Below, piece after piece: positions 24,279 through 32,807 of a DNA stretch of 41,065 bases. A program made the translations under genes and the position numbers. The notes beneath the pieces are model-generated. The model was not told the origin of the DNA, ran no database searches, and saw nothing but the letters and a program-made list of their open reading frames with translations. The stretch is from assembly GCA_001512885.1 (NCBI GenBank), contig LFSZ01000040.1:1-41065 (forward strand), written 5' to 3'. Numbering within the stretch: the first letter of the stretch is position 1; each line of letters opens with the position of its first letter. The DNA comes from Rikenellaceae bacterium DTU001. GTDB taxonomy: Bacteria > Bacteroidota > Bacteroidia > Bacteroidales > DTU049.

Positions 24279-26888
24279 ATGAATTTAAATAATTTCACAG
24301 TAAAGGCACAAGGAATTATACAAGATGCCTTTCAAATAGCTTTTGAAAAGAAACACCAAGTAGTAGAAGATGTGCATCTTTTATATTCTTTGCTAAAAAA
24401 TGATGAGGATATTATCCCATATTTATTGAAGAAAATAGGTATTAACCCTTCACAAGTAATGCAACGTGTAGAAGAGGAGATAAATAAAATACCTCGAGTA
24501 GAAGGTGGCGAACAATATATGTCTAGTACCGCAACAAAGACATTACAACAAGCTATTTCTGAACAAAAACAAATGGGTGATGATTTTGTAGCTGTAGAAC
24601 ACATCTTGTTGGGTTTGTTAGAAAGTAATGGAAGTGCTGAACGTATATTAAAAAGTCTAGGAGCTAATCGTAGAGACCTTTTGACAGCTATTCAAGACTT
24701 AAGAAAAGGTACTAAAGTAACTACTCAAAGTGGTGACGAAAATTATAATGCTTTAAATAAATATGCTCGTAATCTTAATGAAATGGCTACCAAAGGGAAA
24801 TTGGATCCAGTAATAGGTAGAGATGAGGAGATAAGGAGGATATTACAAATACTTAATCGTAGAACTAAAAACAATCCCATTCTAATAGGTGAAGCCGGAG
24901 TAGGTAAAACTGCAATAGTCGAAGGATTAGCTTATAGAATAGTAAATGGGGATGTACCAGATAATCTGAAAGACAAAGTTGTGTATTCATTAGATTTAGG
25001 GGCTTTAATAGCAGGAGCCAAGTATCAAGGCGAATTTGAGGAACGTCTCAAAGCTGTTATAAAAGAAGTAGTAGAAAGTGATGGTAAAGTTATTTTATTT
25101 ATTGATGAAATACATACTTTAGTAGGTGCTGGAGCTACTCAAGGAGCTATGGATGCTGCTAATATTCTTAAACCAGCTCTAGCCCGCGGTGAATTACGTG
25201 CTATAGGTGCCACTACACTTAACGAATATCAAAAATATTTCGAAAAAGATAAAGCATTGGAACGTAGATTTCAACCAGTATTTGTAGATGAACCATCACC
25301 AGAGGATAGCATTAGTATATTAAGAGGGTTAAAAGAAAGGTATGAAAATCATCATCAAGTGCGTATAAGAGATGAAGCTATTGTAGCAGCAGTTGAGCTT
25401 TCACATCGTTATATCTCAGATAGACATCTACCAGATAAAGCTATAGATTTGATTGATGAGGCTGCAGCTCGTATTAGGCTCGAAATGAATTCTATGCCTG
25501 AAGAGATGGATGAGCTAAGCAGACGTATTAGGCAATTAGAAATAGAGCGGGAAGCTATTAAACGAGAAAACGAACCTGAAAAACTAAAAGCTATTGATGA
25601 AGAATTAGCTGAACTTAATGAGCAATATTCAGTCCTAAAGACTAAATGGCTGCAAGAAAAAGAAATCATAGAACAAATACAGCAGTATAAGCAAAAGATA
25701 GAAAATCTCAAATTAGAAGCTGAGCAAGCTGAACGAAATGCCGATTATGGTCGAGTAGCTGAGATCAGGTATGGTCTTTTGAGAGAAGCTGAAGAAAAAA
25801 TAAAAGAACTCGAAGACAAACTCAAAGAAGTGCAAGGTGATAAACCATTGATTTCTTTAGAAGTTAATGCAGAGCATATTGCTGACATTGTAGCTAAATG
25901 GACTGGTATACCTGTAACTCGATTAATGCAAAGCGAAAAAGAAAAATTATTAAATTTAGAAAATGAGTTGCACAAAAGAGTAATAGGTCAAGATCATGCT
26001 ATCGAGGCAGTAGCTAATGCTATTAGAAGAAGTCGTAGTGGGCTTAGCGATCCTAAAAAGCCTATTGGATCATTTCTATTTTTAGGATCCACTGGAGTTG
26101 GTAAAACAGAACTATCTAGGGCTCTAGCTGAATTATTATTTAATGATGAAAATAATATGATCAGAATAGATATGTCAGAATACCAAGAACCACACAGTAT
26201 TTCTAGATTGATAGGAGCTCCACCAGGGTATGTTGGTTATGAAGAAAGTGGGCAACTAACAGAAGCTGTACGCAGAAAGCCTTATAGTGTTATTCTATTA
26301 GATGAAATAGAAAAAGCTCATCGTGATGTTTTCAATATTCTTTTGCAAGTATTAGAAGATGGTAGATTGACTGATAATAAGGGTAGAGTTGTTAATTTTA
26401 AAAATACTATTATTATCATGACTTCTAATCTGGGTGCTGATATCATAAGAGAAAACTTTGATAATATGCTTCCTGGTGAAGAAGAAAAAACATTCGAAAG
26501 AACACAATTTCAAATATTAGAATTGTTGCGTAAAACTATTAGACCTGAATTTTTAAATAGAATTGATGAGGTTATTGTTTTTAAACCATTAAATAAAGAA
26601 GAAATAAAAGAAATTGTAAAATTACAACTTAACAAAGTAGGAGAAATGTTAGCTAATAACGGATATACTTTTACATATACCGAAGACGCAGTAGAACATA
26701 TCGCTGAAGAAGGTTACGACCCTCTAATGGGCGCTAGACCTATTAAAAGAGTGATACAAAAACGCGTAATAGACGAACTCTCTAAAATGATAATTGCCGA
26801 AAAAATAAAATCTGATCAACCCATAGTACTAGATGTAATAGATGGAGCTTATGTCTTTTACAATAAAACCTCAAAACTTGAAGAATAA
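24279..26888 (+). CDS. clpB: ATP-dependent disaggregase chaperone ClpB
   Basis: ClpB is a hexameric AAA+ machine that rescues aggregated proteins with DnaK. The 869-aa protein has the double Clp_N domain (residues about 1-145), first AAA+ module with Walker A GEAGVGKT (204-211) and pore loop GAKYQGEFEERLKAV, a long coiled-coil middle domain (about 410-530, rich in Glu/Lys/Arg), and a second AAA+ module with Walker A GSTGVGKT (603-610), GAPPGYVGYEESGQLTEAVRRKPYSVILLDEIEKAH, and the C-terminal D2-small domain (GYDPLMGARPIKRVIQKRV). The long middle domain distinguishes ClpB from ClpC and ClpA. It is a single gene with its own promoter and a strong Shine-Dalgarno. Confidence 0.97.
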   Translation: MNLNNFTVKAQGIIQDAFQIAFEKKHQVVEDVHLLYSLLKNDEDIIPYLLKKIGINPSQVMQRVEEEINKIPRVEGGEQYMSSTATKTLQQAISEQKQMGDDFVAVEHILLGLLESNGSAERILKSLGANRRDLLTAIQDLRKGTKVTTQSGDENYNALNKYARNLNEMATKGKLDPVIGRDEEIRRILQILNRRTKNNPILIGEAGVGKTAIVEGLAYRIVNGDVPDNLKDKVVYSLDLGALIAGAKYQGEFEERLKAVIKEVVESDGKVILFIDEIHTLVGAGATQGAMDAANILKPALARGELRAIGATTLNEYQKYFEKDKALERRFQPVFVDEPSPEDSISILRGLKERYENHHQVRIRDEAIVAAVELSHRYISDRHLPDKAIDLIDEAAARIRLEMNSMPEEMDELSRRIRQLEIEREAIKRENEPEKLKAIDEELAELNEQYSVLKTKWLQEKEIIEQIQQYKQKIENLKLEAEQAERNADYGRVAEIRYGLLREAEEKIKELEDKLKEVQGDKPLISLEVNAEHIADIVAKWTGIPVTRLMQSEKEKLLNLENELHKRVIGQDHAIEAVANAIRRSRSGLSDPKKPIGSFLFLGSTGVGKTELSRALAELLFNDENNMIRIDMSEYQEPHSISRLIGAPPGYVGYEESGQLTEAVRRKPYSVILLDEIEKAHRDVFNILLQVLEDGRLTDNKGRVVNFKNTIIIMTSNLGADIIRENFDNMLPGEEEKTFERTQFQILELLRKTIRPEFLNRIDEVIVFKPLNKEEIKEIVKLQLNKVGEMLANNGYTFTYTEDAVEHIAEEGYDPLMGARPIKRVIQKRVIDELSKMIIAEKIKSDQPIVLDVIDGAYVFYNKTSKLEE

Positions 26889-26946
26889 TTAATATTAATT
26901 TGAAAATAAAATAAGTTATAAAAATTATTAATTAAAAAAATTTTTA

Positions 26947-26954
26947 TAACTTTG
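26947..26954 (+). promoter_or_regulatory. -7 element TAACTTTG for rpmH
   Basis: TAACTTTGCA is an exact TAnnTTTG match with the frequent GCA continuation, 20 bases before the rpmH ATG. Confidence 0.65.
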
Positions 26955-26973
26955 CATTTCAAATAGTTGAAAT

Positions 26974-27135
26974 ATGAAAAGAACATATCAACCATCTAGA
27001 AAGAAACGTAGAAATAAACACGGATTTAGAAAAAGAATGTCTACCAAAGAAGGTAAAAAAATATTAGCACGTCGTAGGCAAAAAGGACGTAACAAGCTTA
27101 CAGTTTCTGATGAATTTAAAGGTAAGAAAAAATAA
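26974..27135 (+). CDS. rpmH: 50S ribosomal protein L34
   Basis: A 53-aa basic protein beginning [19 protein letters not shown] and continuing [24 protein letters not shown] matches L34 almost perfectly, with a short lysine-rich C-terminal extension (SDEFKGKKK). It has its own promoter and a terminator 20 bases after the stop. The gene usually next to rpmH in bacteria, rnpA (RNase P protein), is not here. Confidence 0.98.
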   Translation: MKRTYQPSRKKRRNKHGFRKRMSTKEGKKILARRRQKGRNKLTVSDEFKGKKK

Positions 27136-27153
27136 ATATATTAATTGTATAAT

Positions 27154-27190
27154 AAACAAAGACCTATTAATAGGTCTTTGTTTTGTTTTT
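27154..27190 (+). terminator. Rho-independent terminator after rpmH
   Basis: Positions 27154-27183 are a perfect 30-base palindrome (arm includes CAAAGACCTA, centre TTAA), followed by TGTTTTTT. It ends just before the ATG of the next gene at 27195, so that gene's leader is very short or reads through the hairpin. Confidence 0.92.
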
Positions 27191-27194
27191 TACA

Positions 27195-28184
27195 ATGGAA
27201 AAGCTCATAGAATCTATTAAAAAGCAAGAAAGCATAGAAATACCTTATGGTAAGCTTATTCTTATTTATAATGAAGCAAAAGTTCATTATGATTCGATGT
27301 TAATTTATCCACCTTATTTCTCTATTCAATTTTTACCCAATGAAGGATTAAACCCAACTGATTTTGATATTCCCAAGTCTACAGAATGGGGGAGTTTCGC
27401 TAATATAAATGATGAAATCAAATTTATACCTGATGCTGAATTGATAGAAATTTTAAATGCTCCTTTTTATGGACTGCAACCTGCTCCAATAAAAATACAA
27501 AAAACTTTTAGGAATGAAATAGAATTTAAAGAAACTCTGTTACAAGAACAAAAAATCGTAAAAGAAAAAAAAGTAAAAAAGAAAAAAACAAAAGTAAATT
27601 CTGATAAACCAAAAGATACGAAAGTAAAAGCTGATATAGATAAAAAGGAAAAGAAACAACCAAAAAAACAAAAACTAATTATTGATAATATTGATAATAT
27701 TGAAAATGATGATGAGTCACGTAAGCCTATTACTGAAAAAAAGAAAGGCAAAAAAAATCTTGTCCCTCTTTTGATAATTATTTTACTGATTTTATCTGGT
27801 GGAGGCTATTATTATTATGAAAATTATTTATCAATAAAAAATAATGATTTTGAATTATTATTAGATAAAAAATTAGACTATGCTATACTCTCAGAATCAT
27901 TGATAGAATTATTGAATACCCAGCTCAAAAATGATACATTAAGATATTTTTTGATAGTAGCTAGTGAAAAAAATAAAAAAGTAGCTCAAAAAGAAAGTGC
28001 TCATTATAGCTCTATGGGATTCTCGCCTTTTATTTTATATGATAGTTTAGTAAAAAGATATCGTGTAGCTTTAGATTCATTTAATTGCAGAGATACAATT
28101 TTGATGAAAACTAAATTAGACGAAATAAAAGCTAGATATAGAAAAGATGCGTGGATTCTAAAAAAACGTATTGGTGATGGCTAG
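27195..28184 (+). CDS. Membrane protein with N-terminal HU-like (CCDC81-type) domain and C-terminal SPOR domain
   Basis: ATG 27195 gives 329 aa; the frame also opens at TTG 27183, but that lies inside the terminator palindrome. Residues about 1-80 resemble the bacterial HU-CCDC81 domain (IEIPYGKLILIYNEAKVHYDSMLIYPPYFSIQF...GLNPTDF). A long lysine-rich, low-complexity linker (about 110-185) leads to one transmembrane helix (NLVPLLIIILLILSGGGYYYY) and a C-terminal SPOR domain (YFLIVASEKNKKVAQKESAHYSSMGFSPFIL...YRVALDSF...DAWILKK). SPOR domains bind denuded peptidoglycan glycan strands at division sites. The basic linker would be cytoplasmic, but no division role is shown by context. The end overlaps trmB by eight bases. 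Confidence 0.8.
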   Translation: MEKLIESIKKQESIEIPYGKLILIYNEAKVHYDSMLIYPPYFSIQFLPNEGLNPTDFDIPKSTEWGSFANINDEIKFIPDAELIEILNAPFYGLQPAPIKIQKTFRNEIEFKETLLQEQKIVKEKKVKKKKTKVNSDKPKDTKVKADIDKKEKKQPKKQKLIIDNIDNIENDDESRKPITEKKKGKKNLVPLLIIILLILSGGGYYYYENYLSIKNNDFELLLDKKLDYAILSESLIELLNTQLKNDTLRYFLIVASEKNKKVAQKESAHYSSMGFSPFILYDSLVKRYRVALDSFNCRDTILMKTKLDEIKARYRKDAWILKKRIGDG

Positions 28185-28839
28185 AAAAAAGCTGCAACGC
28201 TTCGAAGATATTAAATCTTTTTCATTTTATTTAGAAACCGGATATTTCACATTGCAGAAGCAAGCTTTTCCTCTAAAAGGTAAATGGAGAAAGGATTTTT
28301 TTAAAAATTATAACCCATTAATAGTTGAATTAGCTTGTGGTAAAGCTGAATATACTGTAGAGATGGCTCAGCATTTCCCAAATAAAAATTTCATTGGTGT
28401 AGACATTAAAGGTGATAGAATGTGGGTAGGGGCTAATAAAGTTAAAGAGCTTGAATTAAAAAATGTTGCTTTTTTGCGTGTACCTATTGGACTAATAGAA
28501 CACTGCTTTGATGAAAATGAAGTTGATGAAATTTGGATTATTTTTCCAGATCCACAACCCAAGAGTCGTGTAAGTAAACGCCTCACCTCCCCTCGTTTTA
28601 TTAATAGATATTTAAAAATTCTAAAACCTCGTGGACTCATTCATTTAAAAACTGATGATGATGATCTTTTCAATTATACACTAGAAATAATCAAAAATTT
28701 TAATTTTAAACTTATTGATTGCAACTATGATATTTACAAAGAAAGGGGCGATGATATTATAACTCAAATACAAACATTTTACGAACAAATATGGCTATCA
28801 CAAGGCAAAACAATTAAATATTTAGCATTTCAAATTTAA
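28177..28839 (+). CDS. trmB: tRNA (guanine-N(7)-)-methyltransferase
   Basis: TrmB forms m7G at position 46 of tRNAs with SAM. The start chosen is ATG 28177 (220 aa); TTG 28171 and GTG 28174 also lie in frame. It overlaps the preceding stop by eight bases, so the genes are translationally coupled. Seen: the SAM loop VELACGKAEYTVEMAQHFPNKNFIGVDIKGDRMW, the catalytic/tRNA-binding WIIFPDPQPKSRVSKRLTSPRFINRYLKIL, and HLKTDDDDLFNYTLE; all are hallmark TrmB blocks. Length is normal. Confidence 0.96.
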   Translation: MARKKLQRFEDIKSFSFYLETGYFTLQKQAFPLKGKWRKDFFKNYNPLIVELACGKAEYTVEMAQHFPNKNFIGVDIKGDRMWVGANKVKELELKNVAFLRVPIGLIEHCFDENEVDEIWIIFPDPQPKSRVSKRLTSPRFINRYLKILKPRGLIHLKTDDDDLFNYTLEIIKNFNFKLIDCNYDIYKERGDDIITQIQTFYEQIWLSQGKTIKYLAFQI

Positions 28840-28851
28840 TATTTTTTTGTT

Positions 28852-29196
28852 ATGAGTAATGACTTAGAAGAGTTATATATGAAAATATGGGAATTGGTTG
28901 CTAGTATACCATATGGCAGGGTAACTACTTATGGAGCTATAGCTACTACGATAGGAAGCAAAGCCTCGGCTCGCTTTGTAGGTATTGCTCTTTCTCGTTG
29001 TTATTTAGCTCCTTTTTACGTGCCTGCTCACCGTGTAGTCAATCGTAATGGACTCCTTACTGGCCGCCATCATTTTCCTGGTAATCAAATGCAAGAACTT
29101 TTAGAAAATGAAAATGTTGTAATTATTGATAATCAAGTAGTAAATTTTAAAGAATTATTTTGGAATCCAATGATAGAATCAAGTGATAAAATTTAG
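28852..29196 (+). CDS. Alkyltransferase-like (ATL/MGMT-family) DNA-binding protein without the alkyl-acceptor cysteine
   Basis: The 114-aa protein is the DNA-binding half of O6-alkylguanine-DNA alkyltransferase: IWELVASIPYGRVTTYGAIATTIGSKASARFVGIAL (helix-turn-helix and arginine finger) and VPAHRVVNRNGLLTGRHHF. The active site PCHRV of true alkyltransferases is PAHRV here, so it cannot accept alkyl groups itself. ATL proteins are known to bind alkylated guanine and channel it to nucleotide excision repair; that role is inferred here. It is co-directional with trmB, 12 bases downstream. Confidence 0.92.
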   Translation: MSNDLEELYMKIWELVASIPYGRVTTYGAIATTIGSKASARFVGIALSRCYLAPFYVPAHRVVNRNGLLTGRHHFPGNQMQELLENENVVIIDNQVVNFKELFWNPMIESSDKI

Positions 29197-29249
29197 ACAT
29201 CTTTAGCAAAAAACTAAAAAACGAAGATTTTGAGAATTTTTAATTTGTC

Positions 29250-29292
29250 ATATATTTGTTAAAAATAATAATTTAACAAATATATATTTTTT
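29250..29292. terminator. Terminator-like hairpin between convergent ATL and valS genes
   Basis: A perfect 14-bp stem (29250-29263 with 29272-29285) with an eight-base loop is followed on the plus strand by ATTTTTTAG. The stem is AT-only except for one G-C pair, so it is weak. It overlaps the end of valS and could serve plus-strand transcripts; minus-strand use is less clear. Confidence 0.6.
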
Positions 29293-31912
29293 AGTTCTCA
29301 TATTTTTTCAAAAGTTTTTTTAAACTTTCTATTTTTTTTATAGTATCTTGCTGTTTTTTCTTTTCGTTTTCTATCACTTTATCGGGAGCTTTCTTTAAAA
29401 AATTTTCATTCTTTAGCTTTTTATTAACATTGGCTAAAAAACCTTTATAGTAATCTAATTCCTTTAAAATTTTTTCTTTTTCTTCTTCTATATTTGTTTC
29501 AGTTATAGGAATAGATATAGTAATAGTACGCACCAATGCTTCGGCTGTATTTTTTAATTGTTTATTTTTATTTATAGATTTTACTTGTGCCATTTTTAGT
29601 ATTAATTCTTCATAATCTTTTATCACTTTATCATATTCAGTGTCATTATAATAAACTTCTATATCTTCTTTTGTTATATTATATTGAGCTTTTAGAGAGC
29701 GAACAGTAGAAATGAATTCAAAAATAAAATTAATATCATTTATAATATTTTCATCATAACTATCAGCTGTTGGCCATGGTGTTAGCATTATAGTATCATC
29801 TATATTATAATTATCTTGTAATAAATGCCATATTTCTTCGGTAATAAAAGGCATAAAAGGATGAAGTAATTGCATTAAAGTTTTGAAAAAATTTATTGTA
29901 CTATTATAAGTATTAGCATCCACTGGTTCACCATAATTTGGTTTGATCAATTCTAAATACCAAGAGCAAAAGTAGTCCCATATTGTTTTATAAACTGATT
30001 TTAACGCATCAGATATCCTGTATTCGTCGAAATAATGATTTATTTCTATAATTGAGGCTTTTAATTGTTCATTAAACCAAGAAATACTTTTTACATTAAT
30101 AGTATCTGTAGGTTTTACTGGATCGATTTTCCACATTTTTACTAGGCGCAGAGCATTCCATATTTTATTAGCAAAATTTCTCCCTTGTTCGCAAAGAGCT
30201 TCATCGAAAAGTAAATCATTACCTAAGGGACTAGAAAACAGCATTCCCATTCTTACGCCATCTGCTCCATATTTATCAATCAAATCTAATGGATCGGGAC
30301 TATTACCGAGAGATTTAGACATTTTGCGTCCTAATTTATCTCGTACTATACCTGTAAAATATACATTATAAAAAGGCACTTGTTTGCGATATTCGAGTCC
30401 AGCCATTATCATTCTAGCTACCCAAAAAAATAGAATCTCAGGAGCTGTTACCAAATCATTAGTAGGATAATAATAATTAATGTCCTCATTATTTGGTTGC
30501 AGAATTCCATTAAATACTGCTATTGGCCATATCCAACTGGAGAACCAAGTATCTAGTACATCATCATCTTGATGTAATTCAATTTTTTTGAGATTAGGAT
30601 TTTTCTTTAATGCCAAAGTATAAGCTTCTTCCTCATTATGAGCTACTACAAATTCACCATTTGGCAAATACCATACTGGAATACGATGTCCCCACCAAAG
30701 CTGACGAGATATGCACCAATCCTTTATATTTTTCATCCAATGGCGGTAAGTATTAATAAATTTATCTGGATAAAATTTTATAGTACCATCTAATACTACC
30801 TGCATTGCAGGTTTTGATAACTCTTCGACTTTTAGAAACCACTGTAAACTAAGCCGTGGTTCTATTGGCACATCAGTTCTTTCACTATATGCTACATTAT
30901 TTTCATAGTCTTCTATTTTAGTTAAATTACCTTCCTTTTCTAAAAGTGGTATTATATTTTCCCGAGCTTCGAATCTATCTTGACCTATTAAAAATTTTGC
31001 ATTTTCGTTTAAACGAGCATCAGGAGTGAAAATATCTATAATTTCTAAATTATGTTTTTTTCCTATTTCATAATCATTTAAATCGTGAGCTGGGGTAACC
31101 TTTAGACAGCCTGTGCCAAATTCTGGATCGACGTATTGATCTGCTATTATAGGAATTTCTCTTTTTACTAATGGCACATACACATATTTGCCAATTAGAT
31201 GTTTATATCTATCATCATTAGGATTGACTGCTACGGCTGTATCTGCCAGTATAGTTTCTGGACGTGTTGTAGCTATTGTCAGATACCCACTATCATCAGT
31301 GAGAAAGTATTTTACATAATAAAGTTTGCTATTAGTTTTTTTGTAAATTACTTCCTCATCAGAAAGAGCAGTTAGAGCCAATGGGTCCCAATTTACCATT
31401 CTGTGACTGCGGTAAATAAGGCCTTTGTTGTATAAGTCTACAAATACATGTATTACACTTTTGTAATAGTGGTCATCCATTGTAAAGGTAGTTCTGTCCC
31501 AATCACATGAAGCACCTAATTTTTTTAATTGTTCCAGTATTATCCCACCATGTTTTTCTTTCCATTCCCAGGCATATTTCATAAATTCATCACGAGTGAG
31601 CGAATGCTTATCTATACCTTTAGATTTTAGATTAGCCACTATGCGGGCCTCTGTAGCTATAGATGCGTGATCTGTGCCTGGTACCCAACAAGCATTATAG
31701 CCTAGCATCCTTGCACGGCGTATCAAAATATCTTGCAAAGTATTGTTTAATACATGTCCCATATGCAAGATACCAGTGATATTTGGTGGTGGTATTACAA
31801 TAGTATATGGTTCCTTTTCATTTGGTTCTGAATGAAAATATTTTTTTTCGAGCCATATTTTATACCATTTATTTTCTACTATATCTGCTTTGTAATGTTG
31901 AGCAAGTTTCAT
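29291..31912 (-). CDS. valS: Valyl-tRNA synthetase
   Basis: This class I synthetase charges tRNA-Val. ATG 31912 gives 873 aa; the TTG at 31939 lies upstream of the -7 element and is rejected. Motifs: PPPNITGILHMGH (HIGH-type signature at 50-53), the editing-domain segments WDPLALTALSDEEV and TIATTRPETILADTAVAV, VTPAHDLNDYEIGKKHNL, ISRQLWWGHRIPVWY, DDVLDTWFSSWIWP, KMSKS in GRKMSKSLGNSPDPL, and a C-terminal coiled-coil arm (EEEKEKILKELDYYKGFLANVNKKL...KKLLKKYEN) that contacts tRNA. It is complete and of family length, with divergent promoter spacing from the gene at 32043. Confidence 0.98.
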   Translation of the reverse strand: MKLAQHYKADIVENKWYKIWLEKKYFHSEPNEKEPYTIVIPPPNITGILHMGHVLNNTLQDILIRRARMLGYNACWVPGTDHASIATEARIVANLKSKGIDKHSLTRDEFMKYAWEWKEKHGGIILEQLKKLGASCDWDRTTFTMDDHYYKSVIHVFVDLYNKGLIYRSHRMVNWDPLALTALSDEEVIYKKTNSKLYYVKYFLTDDSGYLTIATTRPETILADTAVAVNPNDDRYKHLIGKYVYVPLVKREIPIIADQYVDPEFGTGCLKVTPAHDLNDYEIGKKHNLEIIDIFTPDARLNENAKFLIGQDRFEARENIIPLLEKEGNLTKIEDYENNVAYSERTDVPIEPRLSLQWFLKVEELSKPAMQVVLDGTIKFYPDKFINTYRHWMKNIKDWCISRQLWWGHRIPVWYLPNGEFVVAHNEEEAYTLALKKNPNLKKIELHQDDDVLDTWFSSWIWPIAVFNGILQPNNEDINYYYPTNDLVTAPEILFFWVARMIMAGLEYRKQVPFYNVYFTGIVRDKLGRKMSKSLGNSPDPLDLIDKYGADGVRMGMLFSSPLGNDLLFDEALCEQGRNFANKIWNALRLVKMWKIDPVKPTDTINVKSISWFNEQLKASIIEINHYFDEYRISDALKSVYKTIWDYFCSWYLELIKPNYGEPVDANTYNSTINFFKTLMQLLHPFMPFITEEIWHLLQDNYNIDDTIMLTPWPTADSYDENIINDINFIFEFISTVRSLKAQYNITKEDIEVYYNDTEYDKVIKDYEELILKMAQVKSINKNKQLKNTAEALVRTITISIPITETNIEEEKEKILKELDYYKGFLANVNKKLKNENFLKKAPDKVIENEKKKQQDTIKKIESLKKLLKKYEN

Positions 31913-31928
31913 AAAATTAGATTTTATG

Positions 31929-31936
31929 CAAAAATA
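31929..31936 (-). promoter_or_regulatory. -7 element TATTTTTG for valS
   Basis: The minus strand reads TATTTTTGCA 17 bases before the valS ATG at 31912, which supports that start over the upstream TTG. No T-box-like leader fits in this space. Confidence 0.55.
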
Positions 31937-32029
31937 CAAGGAAAAATTGAATTTGTTTTAAAAAAATAACTTACTAATTGTCTCTTTATAAATTCATTTT
32001 ATAATTAAGCAAAATAATAAAAAATTATT

Positions 32030-32037
32030 TAATTTTG
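32030..32037 (+). promoter_or_regulatory. -7 element TAATTTTG immediately before the start codon of the 32043 gene
   Basis: TAATTTTG ends five bases before ATG 32043, so transcription would start at or within a base or two of the ATG. This implies a leaderless mRNA. Confidence 0.55.
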
Positions 32038-32042
32038 TAGAT

Positions 32043-32807
32043 ATGAAATTAAAATATGTTATTTTTTTAATTTTGATAATAGTATCTACCTCTACCCTTG
32101 TAGCTCAAGAGCAAATAGCCATTGGTAGTGGTTTCGAAAGAGGTGTGCTATTAAAGCAGTATCTTAGTTTTGGGGTAAATATACACTCTCAAGGTTGGGG
32201 GATATCTATGGATATAGGTAAAAATGCTAATATTTATAATAATTATGGGTTGCTTGTAGAATTTGTAGACGTACATTCTTTTAAAGAAATTAAACTTCGA
32301 AGAGAAGGAATATTAAATGCAAAATCATTTGTATATGGTAAATTAAATTATATTTATTTTTTGCGTACAGGCTTTAAATCTGCATCTACCTTGAATTCTA
32401 AACCTTATTGGGGTGGAGTATCAGTAGGCAAATTTTATTCTATTGGTTTTAATAGTTGTTTTACTAAACCTGTGTATTTACAAATACAAAAATACAGTTC
32501 ATATTATGATTGGGAAATAGTAGAAGAGAGATATCAACCAGAAAAACATGATTTGAACGATATATTGGGAAGGGGAAGTTTTTTTTCTGGTTTCAACAAA
32601 ATAAAATATTACCCCGGTATATATTTACAAGGTGGATTTTCATTTGATTTTGGTGATACCCAGGATAAAATTAGGCGCTTAGACATAGGTGCTTCTTTAG
32701 ATTTATTTATAAAAGAAGTACCTATAATGGCATACGAAAATAATACTTTTTATTTTATAACGTTTTTTTTAAAATATAATATTGGTAAAAATTATAATGC
32801 TAAATGA
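32043..32807 (+). CDS. Unrecognised exported protein, beta-rich, possibly outer membrane
   Basis: No family is recognised. The 254-aa protein starts with a signal peptide (MKLKYVIFLILIIVSTSTLVAQ) and continues with alternating, aromatic-rich segments (LKQYLSFGVNIHSQGWGISMDIGKN, NYGLLVEFVDVHSF, FVYGKLNYIYFLRTGF, GIYLQGGFSFDFGD, RLDIGASLDLFIKEV) and a final strand YFITFFLKYNIGKNYNAK, consistent with an outer-membrane beta-barrel of about eight to twelve strands. Its TGA overlaps the lipA ATG (ATGA at 32804-32807), so the two are translationally coupled, although no functional link to lipoate is evident. Confidence 0.75.
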   Translation: MKLKYVIFLILIIVSTSTLVAQEQIAIGSGFERGVLLKQYLSFGVNIHSQGWGISMDIGKNANIYNNYGLLVEFVDVHSFKEIKLRREGILNAKSFVYGKLNYIYFLRTGFKSASTLNSKPYWGGVSVGKFYSIGFNSCFTKPVYLQIQKYSSYYDWEIVEERYQPEKHDLNDILGRGSFFSGFNKIKYYPGIYLQGGFSFDFGDTQDKIRRLDIGASLDLFIKEVPIMAYENNTFYFITFFLKYNIGKNYNAK

